A stretch of 64,000 bases of DNA, taken from assembly GCA_017893485.1 (NCBI GenBank), contig CM030366.1:104877796-104941795 (forward strand), written 5' to 3'. The translations under genes were made by a program, and so were the position numbers. The DNA comes from Hemerocallis citrina (taxonomy: Eukaryota; Streptophyta; Magnoliopsida; Asparagales; Asphodelaceae). Positions 34,761 through 47,300 of this stretch are shown piece by piece; within the stretch, counting starts at the first letter, position 1; each line of letters starts with the position of its first letter. The notes beneath the pieces were generated by a model. The model was given only the letters and a program-made list of their open reading frames with translations. It did not search any database and was not told the origin of the DNA.

Positions 34761-35986
34761 CAGTTTCATTATATAAGTAACGAGTCTTGAAATATCAATT
34801 AGTAATAGGTAGAAAATCTTGTCTCCTTAACATCAAGTTGCATATTTGTCTTCACGACATCAGGTTTCAAGTTGTCGTCCGAATATTCGGCTGCACATTT
34901 TGCCTCGCCGATATCCAGTTGCAATTTACCTCCATTGACATCGAGTTGCATATTTGCCATCTCGACATTAGGTTGCACCGAAGTGGTGAAATGTATATAA
35001 AATTGAGCATGCTCAGGCTCAAACAAATTAATGATAGTTTTAATAGTAACGATAAAAATAATAGTACCAATAACAATAATATTAAAATATCAACAACACT
35101 AGTAAAAATAATAATGCAAGACAAGATATAATTTGTGCCCAACATTTTTGTGGAAGCAATTTAATATCAAAAATAATAATAAAATAATGAAAACAACAAT
35201 AAGAATATCAATAGTAATAATAATAGTAGTAGTAATAATAGCATTTATACAACAAAATAAGAATTTGTCTTACTAAAATAATCCAGTAGAAATATATAGT
35301 CGATCAAAAATAAAAAGTGAAGTTAAAATACATCATTGTTCGAAATAATAAAATCTTGTTGAGAAACATTTTTATAGAAGATCGAAAATAACTATAACAA
35401 TTAATAATCAAAATATAGAAGGTATTCAGAAAAATATTTATAAAGAGAAAAATAGGTAGGAGAAAAATGTATCTATACCCAATAAAGAGTTAATGAGGAG
35501 GATGATGACTACAAGAGACAAAAGAAAATTAAGAAATTGAATACGAAGGAAGAAGGACGAGGGGCAAAATCGGAATTGAAGAAAATATAGCAGAGGAGAA
35601 ATAACTAGCATGGTACTCAAAGTGAGTCAACAATTAAAGATGAATGCAAGGCACGAAGAGCAATAAACGACACACGAACCGGAATAAGGAGGGTTCAACG
35701 AGGCAAGCAGAAATAAGAGACTGCTTGCACCGGAAGCAAAAGTATATGGGTACGGAAAGAATAAATTGTACCCAATAAGGAATCAATAAATCAGGATGAC
35801 TGTAAGAAATGGAAGGAAGCAATGAATCAAGGAATGGATCAAAATGGATGGGATAAGACTTGTGTCCAGATCGAGTTGATTATCAAATTATTCATGTGGT
35901 TGCTGGCCTGTTTAATGTTGAGTTAATCCTGACTGAGTCAAGCCTGTCTAATGTATTAGTCAAACTAACACATTAGCCAAACCTGA

Positions 35987-35998
35987 GCTCTGATACCA
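35987..35998 (-). other. tRNA-Met primer binding site of coding-less element
   Basis: The minus strand reads TGGTATCAGAGC ten bases inside the 5' LTR at 36009. Retention of the primer site means the element could still be copied in trans. Confidence 0.9.
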
Positions 35999-36008
35999 CT
36001 AAAAACCT

Positions 36009-39000
36009 TGTCACGCCCTGCTTCCCAAAATACGGAATACGAGTGCATGATGAAGCCCAGCGAATGATCTCAACATCGTTCATAAGCTGTAGGATCGATT
36101 CAGCATCACAACAAGAATATAACAAAATATATTACAACCAAGCATGCAGGAATAATTTATTAAGCAACAGAAAACAATTTAAACATTAATAATATCCAAA
36201 ATGTTTTACGTCTAGAACAAAAGGTAGAACTCGGGAACGTCAGCCCGTTACAAGTTCTCAAATTTGCAAGAAATAATAATCCAAGAAAAAAACAAATAAT
36301 TCAAGAAATAAATATTCTAATCAAGTCCTTTCTCCACTTGAATGCTAGAACCTTTGCTCACCAATTCCAGCGGGTAGCTCGTCTCCAAAGTCTGCTTAAT
36401 AAATATAAAAGGCACAACAGGGAAAAACAAGAGAAAATGCCCTTAGTGCAAGCTAGGGCTACAAATAGTGAAAGCAAGTACAAGTATGAGGAGCAGGAAC
36501 TGGAATCAAGAATGTAACAGAGATATAACAAGTAGTGGAAAGAACCAAGAACTAGCTAACAAGAAGGATAACTCAAGTAAACAGGCTGGATAACAAATAC
36601 TAGTGGTAAAACAAGTGACAAGTGAACACATAGGGTATCTAACCTCAAGTGACACGCATCTAGTTCAAGTGTCAGGTATCTAGTCTAAAATCTAGTGTCA
36701 AGTTGTCAGGTCTCAAGTATCAAGTTGTCAAGTATCAAGTATCAAGTTGTCAAGTATCAAGTAACATGTATCCAGTTCAAGTTTCATGTATAGGGTTTCA
36801 TGTGTCAAGTTCCAAGTATCAAGTAGTCAAGAATCGTGTAAGCATGTTTCATGTTCAAGTCTTATAGTTATTACTATCTAGGTAGCACTTCATGCATCCA
36901 TCTTTTTACTACATGGTTGCTACAGTCAAAACAATTTCGTTTAGACCTAGTAATGGATTTTATAGGGCGGCGTACTCAGGTATCAAGTATCAAGCAAGTC
37001 ATGGTTCCGGAAAATAAATAACAAGTTCACGAAAGCAAGTTCGCGAATCCACTAACAAGTTCAAGAACCGCACAATGGGTTCGTGAATCAAACAAGTTCA
37101 TGAGCCAAGTAACTGACTCCATGAATCGATCAAGATACAACAAGTTCATGAACCAAGTATTTGGGAAATATGGGTCCCCTTCCGAGTACACTTACCTATA
37201 TTGTTCACTATTATGGTCTTTCTCTTAAACCCCGGCTTATTACATTTATTAATTTTTATCAAGTAAGCATGCAAGTGTGTGAAATGTTGTAAATTAATTA
37301 ATTCTAAGAAAATTTGGGGATGTCCTATAGGGTGTCCAGCAACCGCATATAAAATTTTAAGTCAAATGCTTGCTGTTAACATAGTTAAATTAATTCGCAA
37401 ACTAAAGGTGTGCAGCAGTTTTGCGAATCTGCGTCTACCGACACAGGTACAGTAAAACTGCGATATCTCCTAGACCGTAGCTCCGAATTCGAAAATTTCG
37501 GAGGCTATCGATATCTAGACATCTAGATCTACATTTACTATTCAGGTCTCAGGTTCAGATTCTAATGTTAAATGGGTCGAAACAGCAAAAGAAGATTCAG
37601 GACAGCAACATATGGGAATAACTTACTAGTCTAGATTTCATGGAAATTTGTTATTAGGCATCTAAGTTATTGTGTGATATAAATACATGATATTGGTGGT
37701 TCAAACAGCAAGTAATAATTATTTTTCAAGTCAAATGGTTGCAAGATCATCAAATACAAAATGTAACATGTGTCTACAAATCTAGGGCTCCTTAATCTCA
37801 TGTGTTCATATGTTAAAGGGATAAGATGAATCCAAGTAATTATAATTTAATACAACAAAATTATTGTGACTCTTAGAATTATAAAATTTCGGAGGTTTAA
37901 TATTGATCAACAACGATAGCCAAGAAGGAGTCACAATTTCTAACTAATTGTAGTATTTTTCAAGGGGTGCTTGTACTAGAACAAAAATGTGTACAAGTAG
38001 AATACTTGCCTTAATTTGACGACAATTAGATCCATTTGCTGTAGAAAATTGGGTTGAAAAATTCCGGAAGAGGTCTCCCAAAAGCACGTGCGAAGATCCA
38101 ATAGAAAAGCCAAAAATTCTCACACCAGATTGCCAAAACAGCGAACAGCAACCTTGGGATTCGCTGCGCCCAGAACACCAAACAACAAGCGCAGCCAATG
38201 GGATCGCTCCTACGCAGTGGATCCCTCCCGAACAGCGAACAGCGGATCTGGGATTCGCTGTGGGCGAACACCAAACAGCGATCAGATCTGGCTCGATTGC
38301 ACGGATCTTGATGCGATCCGATGGTCGAGATTTGATCCCACCTTTTCTGCTGTTCTTCTTCTTCTTCGTTCACTTCTTCAACGAATAGCGAGCGCGAGAG
38401 AGGGAAGGTGCGGTGGCAACCGGCGATGGCTTTGACGGTGACGACGCGACGGCTTGACTGTGGTGTGACGAGCGATGCGCGACGGCAATGAGGACGACGG
38501 CGCGCAGTGACTCTGCTGTGGGTTCGAAACAGGGGAGCGAGCAGAGGAATGGGTTTTGGGGTGTTGGCGATGCGACGGAGGCAACTGGCAAGGTGCTGGG
38601 GTTGTGACTGAGGTGGGGGCAGCGATGAAATTATTAGCGGAGTGGGTTCGATGGAGGATGATGGGTGATAATGGCGGTGGTGGTGGTCGGGTGCTGACGA
38701 GGGGCGGGTGGGAAGGCGATGTGATGGGGTGAAGGCGAGGCGAAATCGATGGTGGAGCTGTCGATGAATCAGCGGAGGGTTGCTGCGGCGGTGCTCAAGA
38801 GGGAGGAGACGAAGGGAATGGTGGTGGCGCGCTCAGGGCGAGGCACCGTAGATGACGAGGATAGCTGAGGGCGGCGGTGTCGAGCGGTGGAGTGGCGAGG
38901 CATCGATGGGTTCGAGCGGGAGGAAGGAGGAAGGCGAGTTAGAGAAGATGACGAATTGGGTCAGTTGGGTTTGTTTGGTTTTGTTTGTGTGGTTTTGGTT

Positions 39001-39475
39001 AAACAGAGAAGGGAGAGAGATACGGGGGAGAGAGAGAGAGAGAGAGAGGGTTTGTTAGAGTAGTTCTGATTTGTGGGGAAATAGGGAAGTTTTTAATATA
39101 ATAAAATAAGAGAAGATCATGGGGAGTTGGAGAAACGTGGGATTGAGGGGAGAAAGAGTTTGGGTCTTAGTTAGGGGGAGTGGGTTTGGGTTTGTGGGTT
39201 TTAGGGTATCCGCATTGAATAGGATCCAACAGGAGAATTGGTCAAAATGCAATAAAATGGGGATTAAAGAGATAATAGAAGAATTGGTCTATTCTTCACG
39301 AAGAACGAGAAAAATAGCACACAAATGAATTCGATAAGAGGACCTAAAAATTTGAGTCGAGACAAAAATAATAATTTTATTCAATCTGAACAAATTACAG
39401 GATCACAAATAGACGAGAGAGTACAATGAGGCACAATACAGTATAAAATATAAATACGGGAAAATAGGAGTTACA
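36009..39475 (-). repeat. 5' LTR of coding-less element
   Basis: Direct repeat of 30120-33585 with the same ends (TGTCACGCCC, GGAGTTACA). It contains the partner GC-rich island at about 38030-38960 and the GA microsatellite near 39030-39050. In the first 100 bases six positions differ from the other LTR. Confidence 0.93.
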
Positions 39476-40104
39476 AGTATCCTAGGTATTCTATGAGTTA
39501 CGAGTTCACGTCCAGATATCCTGAAGAGAACCCACGCATTGACACATGACGCATCATGCAGGAATCCTGTGGACAATTCACCTCCGCCATGGATCATGAT
39601 ACCACCCGTAGTCACCAAATACCTACAAGTGTCGCCACCAAGATGATATCCTGAAGTAGTATCCACGCCCTAATCATGACGCATCATGAGGACATTCTGT
39701 GAACACTCTCATACCGCCAATCTCTCTTACTTTCATCACATCTCCAATATGTATCTAAATCCTTAGGTAATTGAATCATGAATAAAAATCAACACTCTAG
39801 CGTTACCTCTACATCGGTCTTAAAATATCAATTATTATCCACGACCCAAACTTGGTCTCAATTTATCACAATTCTCTTTTCAAAACTTTCATTCTTGCCG
39901 ACTTGAAGACTTAGCTAAAATTCTAGTCTCAATACCCTTTTCATGCTCATTAAAATAAGAGTATACTTCTTCACAAATTTCACATTACTTCATGTTTCTT
40001 TTACATTTTTTTCTCATACACAACTTGCATAATCTTAAGCAATCTTATATTAAATTTTACTCAATAATTTATAAGTCAAAATCTCATTTTGAGCTCTTCA
40101 CAAT

Positions 40105-41788
40105 TGGTGTGAATTTTTGCAAGTGTACAATATCGCAACAAGTAGTATAGTTTTAGTGAAAATAATGTCGAACCCACAAGGACTAATTATTTTATCGAGT
40201 ACCGAAATTACTAGATTAACTACTATTTGAAAAATCGAAATTAATAAAGAAAGTGACTAAATTAAATTAATCTAAAAAAAACTAACTACATTAATTAAGA
40301 GGGGCAAAATCTAAATTTTTGTAATTTATTAATTGCAAAATAAATTCTAGGGCTTTTGACTTCACCTAGTTAATCCCACACAATTCATAATTCCTTGTGA
40401 ACAAAAATATTATTTTTCTCAGTTGTAGACCAAAATTCCAAAATTATTCAATGTTTTCTCTCGAACAACACCAAAAATATCTCCAACTAACAGTTTGTCA
40501 TAGTTCATGCACAAATTTAATTAATTGAAGACTCATTAAATTCTGTGGATTTCTTAACGGTCACATCAATCACGGTAAATCATCTCTAATTTCGCTTAAT
40601 CAATGGTGTTTAATTTTATAGTTCTAAATCATAAATTACCTCTCGGCCTCTCCATGATCCAATAAATCATACAATAGTTGGCCAAACAATTATAAGCATT
40701 AAACACAAAAATCAAACACACAACCATGGAAAAATAGAAAAGTAATATGAAATTTAAAATGTGTTATCAAAACTAGGCTACATCAAAGCCCTAGAAAATA
40801 AAATTTAGTTCATAATGTATTTTTTACAACTAACAAAAATTGTTTGGGATTGCATTATAAAAAATTAGAGAAAGAAAAGAGATACTAAAGGAGACTGCTT
40901 TTTAAAAGAAATTGCAAACCGAACAGTCTCGAAAAGCGAGTCAGCAAATACAATCAGCATCTTTTCCTCTCTGTTCTCTATACCAGTCTCACCTCGTTTT
41001 CTGCTCCGAGCCACGTCAGCAGAGAGAGCCAGTGCCTGCACCTGTTGTCCCTTTGCTGACGTCACGCCTGGGCACGCGCAGAGGGAACACGCTGACGTCG
41101 TCTGGGTCCTGCCTTCTCCTCTCTTTCGTCTTGGACCACACGCCACAGAGAGAGGCAACTGAGTCTCTCTCTCTCCATTTCGCTTTTGCTTTTTGCTTTT
41201 TTATTTATATATTTATTTTAAACTCAGCCGTCTCTTGGTGTGCATCTCTTTCTCTTCTTGTCTTCTCTTCTATTTATAGGCACGGGAAGGGTGATTTAGG
41301 GTTTACTTTTGCAGAAAATCCCATATTCTTCATTTATTTGTTTATTCTCTTTTTTTTTTCTTCAAACACATGCTGCACACACAAAATAAAATCAAAAATT
41401 AGGATTTAAAAATAAAAATAAAATTAATTAGTTTAAAATTAATTAAACTAACTAAAAATCATATTAGCTCATTTAAACCCTTTTAAAATTGTTTATTGCA
41501 CTTTTCAGCTCAATTAGCAAATTAAAAATTTTATCTTGCTTTTCAGACGGCCAAAATGTAAAATTTAAAACTCAACAAAACAATAAAAATAATAAATCGT
41601 TCTGCTTGTTTTGTTAGTTGATTTTTACCAAAAATCTTCACATTTTGCATCAAAAATCGTATTCCTTCAAAAATGATAAATTAACTGAAATATATGGATA
41701 TAAGATGGATTATAAACAATATAGACAAATACAAGCAATTTTTATGGGTAAATAAGTACAAATAATTATATAAAAATTAGGCACATCA
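40105..41788 (-). repeat. 3' LTR of Athila element
   Basis: Starts TGGTGTGAATTTTTGC and ends GGCACATCA on the plus strand. It holds a GC-rich tract (about 40960-41160) near the transcription start side and a 70-base or so length excess over the partner LTR. Confidence 0.92.
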
Positions 41789-41802
41789 AATACCCCCAAA
41801 CT
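41789..41802 (-). other. Polypurine tract of Athila element
   Basis: The minus strand reads AGTTTGGGGGTATT followed by TGATGTG, the usual Athila junction of purine tract and 3' LTR. Confidence 0.85.
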
Positions 41803-43030
41803 TAAGATTTTGTTTGTCCTCGAGCAAATGTAAAACAATGAATAAAGGAATATAATCAATAATAAACTCAACTCATCACACCAAGAGATCTCATCATGCA
41901 AGCATCAAAATTTCAATTAAAAATATAAACAATCGCAAATAAAGTAAAATCAAGCATACTCACTTTCTCGAGTGCAATTATTTATTCATAATTCCAAACT
42001 AATATTTGTCATGCAATTAATGTAATTATCGTACGTAACAACTCCATCTGTGATTATCCCTTCTCACTACTACAAACCGAGTAGCAAACTAGAGTTTTTT
42101 TTGTCTCTTCTCTAAGTTGTCATCTGCCTTTTTATGCGAATGCAAAACATTTGTGATGAATTTACCCGGTTACTCAACAAGTCACAAACTTAGAGTGTTT
42201 TGCATACTCATATTTCAAGTTGCCATTTGACTTAAAAGTAAACATTAGTGATGAATACCCCTAGTTACTAAGGAACTCAAAATATTGCAGTAAATAGAAT
42301 TTATTTAATTATTTTATTTACTCATTAACACTCTATTTACTTAAACTCTGTTTAGGACTAAATCAAAGGGGATAATCACAAGAAAAAACATCACATTTTT
42401 CTTTTATGTATAATTACATGACTGTCATAATTGTGTATGTAATTTTGAAATTCAATAATTCTTAAGTAAATAAGATGCTTAATCTTGCTTTATAAGCAAT
42501 TGTCAATCCTAAAAAATTTATTTCAATGCTTAGCACAATAAAGAACTCAAAAGTGTAATGGTGAGCCCAATTGAAATCCCTTTTTGTTTTGTTTTTCTTT
42601 TCAAAAAAATATATAAAATAAAAATAAATTTGTAATCCTTCCTCCAAACTTGAATATCACATTGTCCTCAATGGGAAAGGAAAAAGAAAAACAAAAAAAA
42701 TGCAAAAAGTTCAAAATTTCTCCCCTGATTCGTCTTAAAAATTCTGCATGCGCAACGTTCAGTGTTTCAGCGATATCTGGAGCTGTAGATGTCAAAATGG
42801 GCTGATTCTTTTTGTACTGGAAAGCTAAGACAATTGTCTACAATCTCTGGTTGAAACACTTTTTCAGATTCTGACTCTGTCCTGCTCAAAAGCAGCCATC
42901 AATGTAGATGTAGAAAACAGCTTCTCTCGGCGACTTCAAAACTTATGCAATCCTATAAAATAAAATCAAAAATTAAAATTAAAATAAACTAAAAGATAAA
43001 TCAAATCTAAATGCATTAAAAGAAAACATG
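41803..43030. other. Non-coding stretch between Athila integrase and 3' LTR
   Basis: AT-rich with stops in all frames. It is the place where an envelope-like ORF would lie, but no transmembrane or glycoprotein-like frame is present. Confidence 0.6.
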
Positions 43031-44343
43031 GATTGCCTCCCAAGAAGCACTAAGTTTAAAGTCTTCAGCCAAACTTTCTCCATCTCTCATTGAGGGTTGG
43101 CTGGATCGATGCTCCACTTTTGCTTGCCAAATTCCCCATCCATATATGGCTTCAACCGTCATCCATTTACCTTGAATGTACCCTTTTTCTCATGATGTAT
43201 TTCAATGGCTCCATATGGAAAAACTTTTGTTACAACAAATGGTCCCGACCACCCAGACCTCAATTTCCCAGGAAAAAGTCTAAGTTTTGAATTGAATAAC
43301 AATACTTTCTCCCCTACATTAAATGATCTTCTCAAAATATGTTTATCATGCCATCGTTTAGTTTTCTCTTAATAGATTTTGGCATTTTCATAAGCATCAT
43401 TTCGAAACTCGTCCATCTCATTTAATTGCATCATTCTCTTCTCACCTGCATCTTTCATGTCAAAATTTAGTGTCTTTATTGCCCAATAAGTGTGATGCTC
43501 AAGTTCCACCGGTAAGTGACATGCTTTAACATACACCAATCTATATGGGAACATTCCAATTGGTGTTTTAAATGCCGTCCTATATGCTCATAATGCATCA
43601 TCTAATTTTCTTGCCCAATCTGTTTGTGACATATTCACTGTCTTCTTAAGTATACGCTTCAACTCTCTATTTGAAACCTCCACTTGGCCACTTGTTTGAG
43701 GATGATATGGTGTGGCCACATGATGAGTAACTCCATACTTAGCAAGTAACGCATCAAATTGACGGTTGCAAAAATGTTTTCCTCCATCGCTAATAATTGC
43801 CCTTGGAGCTCCAAATCGGGAAAAAATATTTTTCCTAAGGAAGTTCACCACCACTCTTGCATCATTGGTTGGTAGGGCAGCAGCTTCCACCCACTTGGAG
43901 ACATAATCTACAGCAACCAAAATATATTTATTAGCAAATGAAGATGCAAAAGGACCCATAAAATCTATCCCCCAAACATCAAATAATTCTATCACTAAAA
44001 TATTATTTAGGGGCATCTCATGTTTCCTAGAAATATTTTCCACCCTTTGACAATGATCACGTAATTTAACAAAATCAAAAGAATCTTTAAAAATTGAGGG
44101 CCAATAAAATCCTGATTGTAAAATTTTTACTGCTGTTTTTGCTCCACTAAAATGGCCACCAACTTCCAATGTGTGGCAATGTTTGAGTATGCTTTCCATT
44201 TCCTCTTCAGGTACACATCTCCTTATTACTTGATCTGCACAATGGCGAAACAAGAATGCTTCCTCCCAAAAATAATATTTCAAGTAAGAGAAAAACTTCT
44301 TTTGCTGATAAGTAAATTCAGGAGGTAAAATTTTTGATACCAA
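43031..44343 (-). pseudogene. Athila integrase
   Basis: Zinc-binding domain first ([17 protein letters not shown], then [16 protein letters not shown], with one zinc cysteine apparently lost). Then the core, with aspartate in [10 protein letters not shown], aspartate in [11 protein letters not shown] and glutamate in [18 protein letters not shown] stop near 43588 breaks the frame. The C-terminal part continues through [20 protein letters not shown] to about 43150 ([20 protein letters not shown]). The enzyme would insert cDNA, but stops and the altered zinc site make it dead. Confidence 0.88.
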
Positions 44344-44361
44344 ATAATTAACTATATCGGC

Positions 44362-45078
44362 TTACCATGGAGGAGTTTGTATCATCATTAAATACTCATC
44401 TGGAAATTCTTCATTGATTAGTGTAACCTGCAATTTGTTTTCATCTTTTGGCTGAATGCGAGATAAATGATCGGCCACCACATTTTCCACACCCTTTTTT
44501 GTCCTTGATTTCCACACCAAACTCTTGTAAAAGTAAAATCCAACGAAGCAATCTTGGTTTGGCTTCTTTCTTTGCAAGCAAGTATTTGAGAGCTGAATGA
44601 TCCGTGTACAAAACCACCTTTGAACCTATCAAATAAGACCGAAATTTGTCAAAAGCAAATACAACACCTAATAATTTTTTTTAGTATTTGCATAATTAAG
44701 TTGTGCTTCTGTCAAAGTTCTACTTGCATAATAAATGGTGTGAAAAATTTTGTTTTTTCTTTGCCCTAAAACAGCACCTATCGCCGCATCACTAGCATCA
44801 CACATTAATTCAAAAGGCAAATTCCAATCTAGTGCAATAATTATAGGTGCTGAAATCAATTTCTTTTTCAATGTTTCAAAAGCATGCAAGCAATCATGAG
44901 AAAAATCAAAAGGTGTATCTTTATTCAAAAGATTGCAAAGAGGTTTAGTGATTAAAAAAAAATCTTTTATAAATCGTCGATAAAATCCTGCATGACCCAA
45001 GAAACTTCTCACTCCTTTAACATTGGTTGGTGGTGGTAGTTTTTCAATGACATCAATTTTAGCACGATCCACTTTCAA
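44362..45078 (-). pseudogene. Athila RNase H and RT connection
   Basis: The RT connection reads LPPPTNVKGVRSFLGHAGFY. RNase H follows with the aspartate in FELMCDASDAAIGAVLGQ, FHTIYYASRTLTEAQLNYA, then, after a frame change near 44660, [20 protein letters not shown]. The tail ends with a VVADHLSRI motif. At least two frameshifts divide it. Confidence 0.85.
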
Positions 45079-45897
45079 TTCCCTTAAAGGAAACTTTGTG
45101 GCCTAACACAATCCCTTCTTCGACCATAAAGTGACATTTCTCCCAATTCAACACCAGATTTGTTTCCTTGCAACACTGCAAAATCAAAGCTAAGTTAGAT
45201 AAACAATTATCAAATGAATAACCAAAAACTAAAAAATCATCCATAAAAATTTCAATAACTTCTCAACCATATCAAAAAAAATTGATATCATGCAATGTTG
45301 AAATGTGGCGAGGGCATTGCAAAGACCAAAAGGCATCCTTCTATATGCAAAAGTTCCGTATGGGCAAGTAAAGGTGGTCTTCTCTTGATCTTCTAGTGCT
45401 ATAGCGATTTGATTATACCCTGAATACTCATCAAGAAAACAATAGTATGAGTGGCCTGCAAGTCTTTCTAGCATTTGGTCAATGAAGGATAGTGGAAAAT
45501 GATCTTTTCTAGTTGCATCGTTTAGTCTTCGATAATCTATGCATACTTGCCATTCCGTGACTGTTCTTGTTGGTATAAGCTCATTATCGTCATTCTTCAC
45601 TACAGTTATTCCTCCTTTCTTTGACACAACATGTATAAGACTTACCCATGCACTATCTGAAATTGGATAAATTATACCTGCATCTAAAAGCTTCAAGACC
45701 TCCTTATGCACCACTTCCTGCATTGATGGATTTAATCTTCGCTGTGGCGGCACTATAGGCTTAAAATCATCCTCCATTAAAATTTTAGGCATGCATATTG
45801 AAGGACTAATCCCCTTTATATTAGAAATGTTCCATCCTAATGCTGTTTTATGTTCTCTCAAAATTCTTAGCAATTTCTTTTCTTCAACATTATTCAA
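45059..45897 (-). pseudogene. Athila reverse transcriptase
   Basis: RT blocks in order: RRLNPSMQEVVHKEVLKLLD, SLIHVVSKKGGITVVKND, WQVCIDYRRLNDATRKDHF, the first aspartate in CFLDEYSGYNQIAIA, and FAYRRMPFGLCNALATFQ. The catalytic YVDD region is split by a frameshift near 45240 and the frame resumes as MDDFLVFGYSFDNCL. Length and block spacing fit the family. The frameshift in the active-site loop alone inactivates it. Confidence 0.9.
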
Positions 45898-46046
45898 AGA
45901 ATCATTAATAATAACAGGAAAAATAGAGTTTTGGCTTAAAAATGCGTACCTTAAACTAGATGACAGTGGTTTTAGCTCGAGTTTGGGTGGTTAATCTGTT
46001 AATAATGACATTTTTGATATCCCCACATCTTTGAATTTTAGTTGAG

Positions 46047-46280
46047 CTAAAGGATGAATAAATGGTGTGGCCTCCAAATACCGAACACATTCCAAACTTC
46101 TTCATTTTCAGATTCTAAAGTTGTTGAATTTGTTAGGCACATTTCTAGAGGTAATTTGTCAACTTCACCTTTATGTGTCTTGCTAATGGCTAGATCAATT
46201 TCACTGAGTTCAAAACATGAGTGAACTTCGGCAGGATGTTCCATAGCTTTACGTACATCAAAAGTCACTTGTTCGTTGTC
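46047..46280 (-). pseudogene. Athila protease-RT linker
   Basis: The minus-strand text LRVDNEQVTFDVRKAMEHPA is the normal Athila sequence after the protease. It resumes upstream of the retroposon at 48237 (RTLIDVQ), which proves the interruption. Confidence 0.75.
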
Positions 46281-46399
46281 AACTCTTAGAATAAGTATAT
46301 TGTTTCCGATAAACAAAACTTTTCAAAACTTTTCTCTCCTACCTACTCCCGAACCCAAAAAAACAAAACCCTAGATCTAACTCCTAGGAGCGGTGGCGG

Positions 46400-46837
46400 T
46401 TGCCCTCAGCGCCGCCACCCCCCTTCCCCGTCGTCCCCCTTACCACTCCTCCACCAACGCGGCGACCCATCCTCCCTTCCGGTGCGGCGACGAAGAACCC
46501 TCACGTCGACGGAGCTCCTCGGCGTCCAGTCGCTCACGCCACTTCAACGGAGACGCGCTCGTCTCCATCGCTTGACGAAGGCCCCTCGCATCCTCCCTTC
46601 CAGCACGGCGACGAAGACCTCTCGTGTCGACGGAGCTCCACGGCATCCAGTCGCTCGTGCTGCTTCAACAGAGACATGCTCTCCTCCATCGCTCACGCCG
46701 ACTCGAAGACGGGGCCAGCGCAGTGCTCCAGTTCGCCGGCACTTGGCGACTACGACGGTCCACCTCAGCCAAGTGAGGGCAGTGCGGTATGGGGCCAGCT
46801 AAGTTGCTGTGTGCCCCCCCCCCCCCCACTTTGTTAG
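46400..46837 (+). CDS. Hypothetical proline/serine-rich frame in the retroposon
   Basis: A 145-codon frame starting MPSAPPPPFPVVPL. It consists mainly of two copies of a DNA block of about 125 bases (SGAATKNPHVDGAPRRPVAH against QHGDEDLSCRRSSTASSRS, in shifted form), followed by a tail PPPPPLC that runs into a poly-C tract. The repeated block is open in several frames, which is typical of GC-rich repeats, so translation is doubtful. I recognise no family. Confidence 0.25.
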   Translation: MPSAPPPPFPVVPLTTPPPTRRPILPSGAATKNPHVDGAPRRPVAHATSTETRSSPSLDEGPSHPPFQHGDEDLSCRRSSTASSRSCCFNRDMLSSIAHADSKTGPAQCSSSPALGDYDGPPQPSEGSAVWGQLSCCVPPPPPLC

Positions 46838-46948
46838 CCCATATCCCACTGGGTGAGGCCGATAATTCGGCATGGGGCCAGTGTTTGCTTTTGCTGTGGT
46901 TGGGGGTGTGAAGCAAGTAGGTTTGTTCGATTGTGGGGTAGGACTCGT

Positions 46949-47300
46949 GATGGGGTCCCTCCATGATTTGCTAGTTGTGTGCCCGGATGTTCTGCACGCT
47001 TGCCACCATGTCCACACTCTCAGGGCCATTCATGGCAATCTGCGAGGGTTGGTAGTGCGTGTGAAGATGCCAGGAGTTAGGTTGTCTTGCACGTTTATGG
47101 AGCTTAGGCCCAAAGATGGGTTCCCTCCATGATTTTCTAGTTGGGTGCCCAGATGTTCTGCGCGCTTGCCACCATATCCACACTCTCGGGGCAATTCATG
47201 GCAACCTGTAAGGGTTGGTAGTGCATGTGAAGATGCTGGAAGTTAGGTTTTCTTGCACGTTTATGGAGCTTGGGCCCAAAGATGGGGTCCCTCCGTGATG
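46949..47300 (+). repeat. 168-base tandem repeat in the retroposon
   Basis: GATGGGGTCCCTCCATGATT opens each unit at about 46949 and 47117 and, in part, at 47285. The units share TGCCACCATGTCCACACTCTC-like and TTTATGGAGCTTRGGCCCAAA-like segments. Confidence 0.85.

Larger units (their letters stand above)
33586..36008 (-). other. Internal region of coding-less element
   Basis: It opens at the LTR with the purine tract (minus strand AAGGTGGGTAGGATT) and the AAATTTCGAGGACGAAATTT motif. A block shared with 4800-5414 follows up to about 34080. Next are an (AAT)n-rich tract at 34201-34760, a degenerate repeat at 34800-35020, another AT-rich block, and the primer site. Open frames here (for example 34205-34633) are low-complexity. 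No protein domain is seen. Confidence 0.85.
30120..39475 (-). mobile_element. Complete coding-less LTR retrotransposon (LARD-like)
   Basis: Two LTRs of 3466 and 3467 bases (30120-33585, 36009-39475) enclose only 2423 bases. AGTAT at 30115-30119 and 39476-39480 is the target duplication. The primer site (35987-35998) and purine tract (33586-33600) give a minus-strand orientation. No gag or pol domain is present, so it depends on proteins supplied in trans. This architecture (large LTRs, non-coding interior) is that of large retrotransposon derivatives. The motif AAATTTCGAGGACGAAATTT at the purine tract points to a Tekay/Del-type chromovirus partner. The LTRs agree in the mid-90 percent range by eye. 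Confidence 0.93.

Noticed and set aside
35987..35998. Genuine tRNA genes suggested by the CTCTGATACCA strings here and at 3435 and 55789
   Set aside because: Each is only a 12-base primer site next to an LTR or viral leader; no cloverleaf surrounds them.
41789..43030. Envelope-like ORF of Athila
   Set aside because: Expected position, but all frames are short and no signal peptide or membrane anchor is present.
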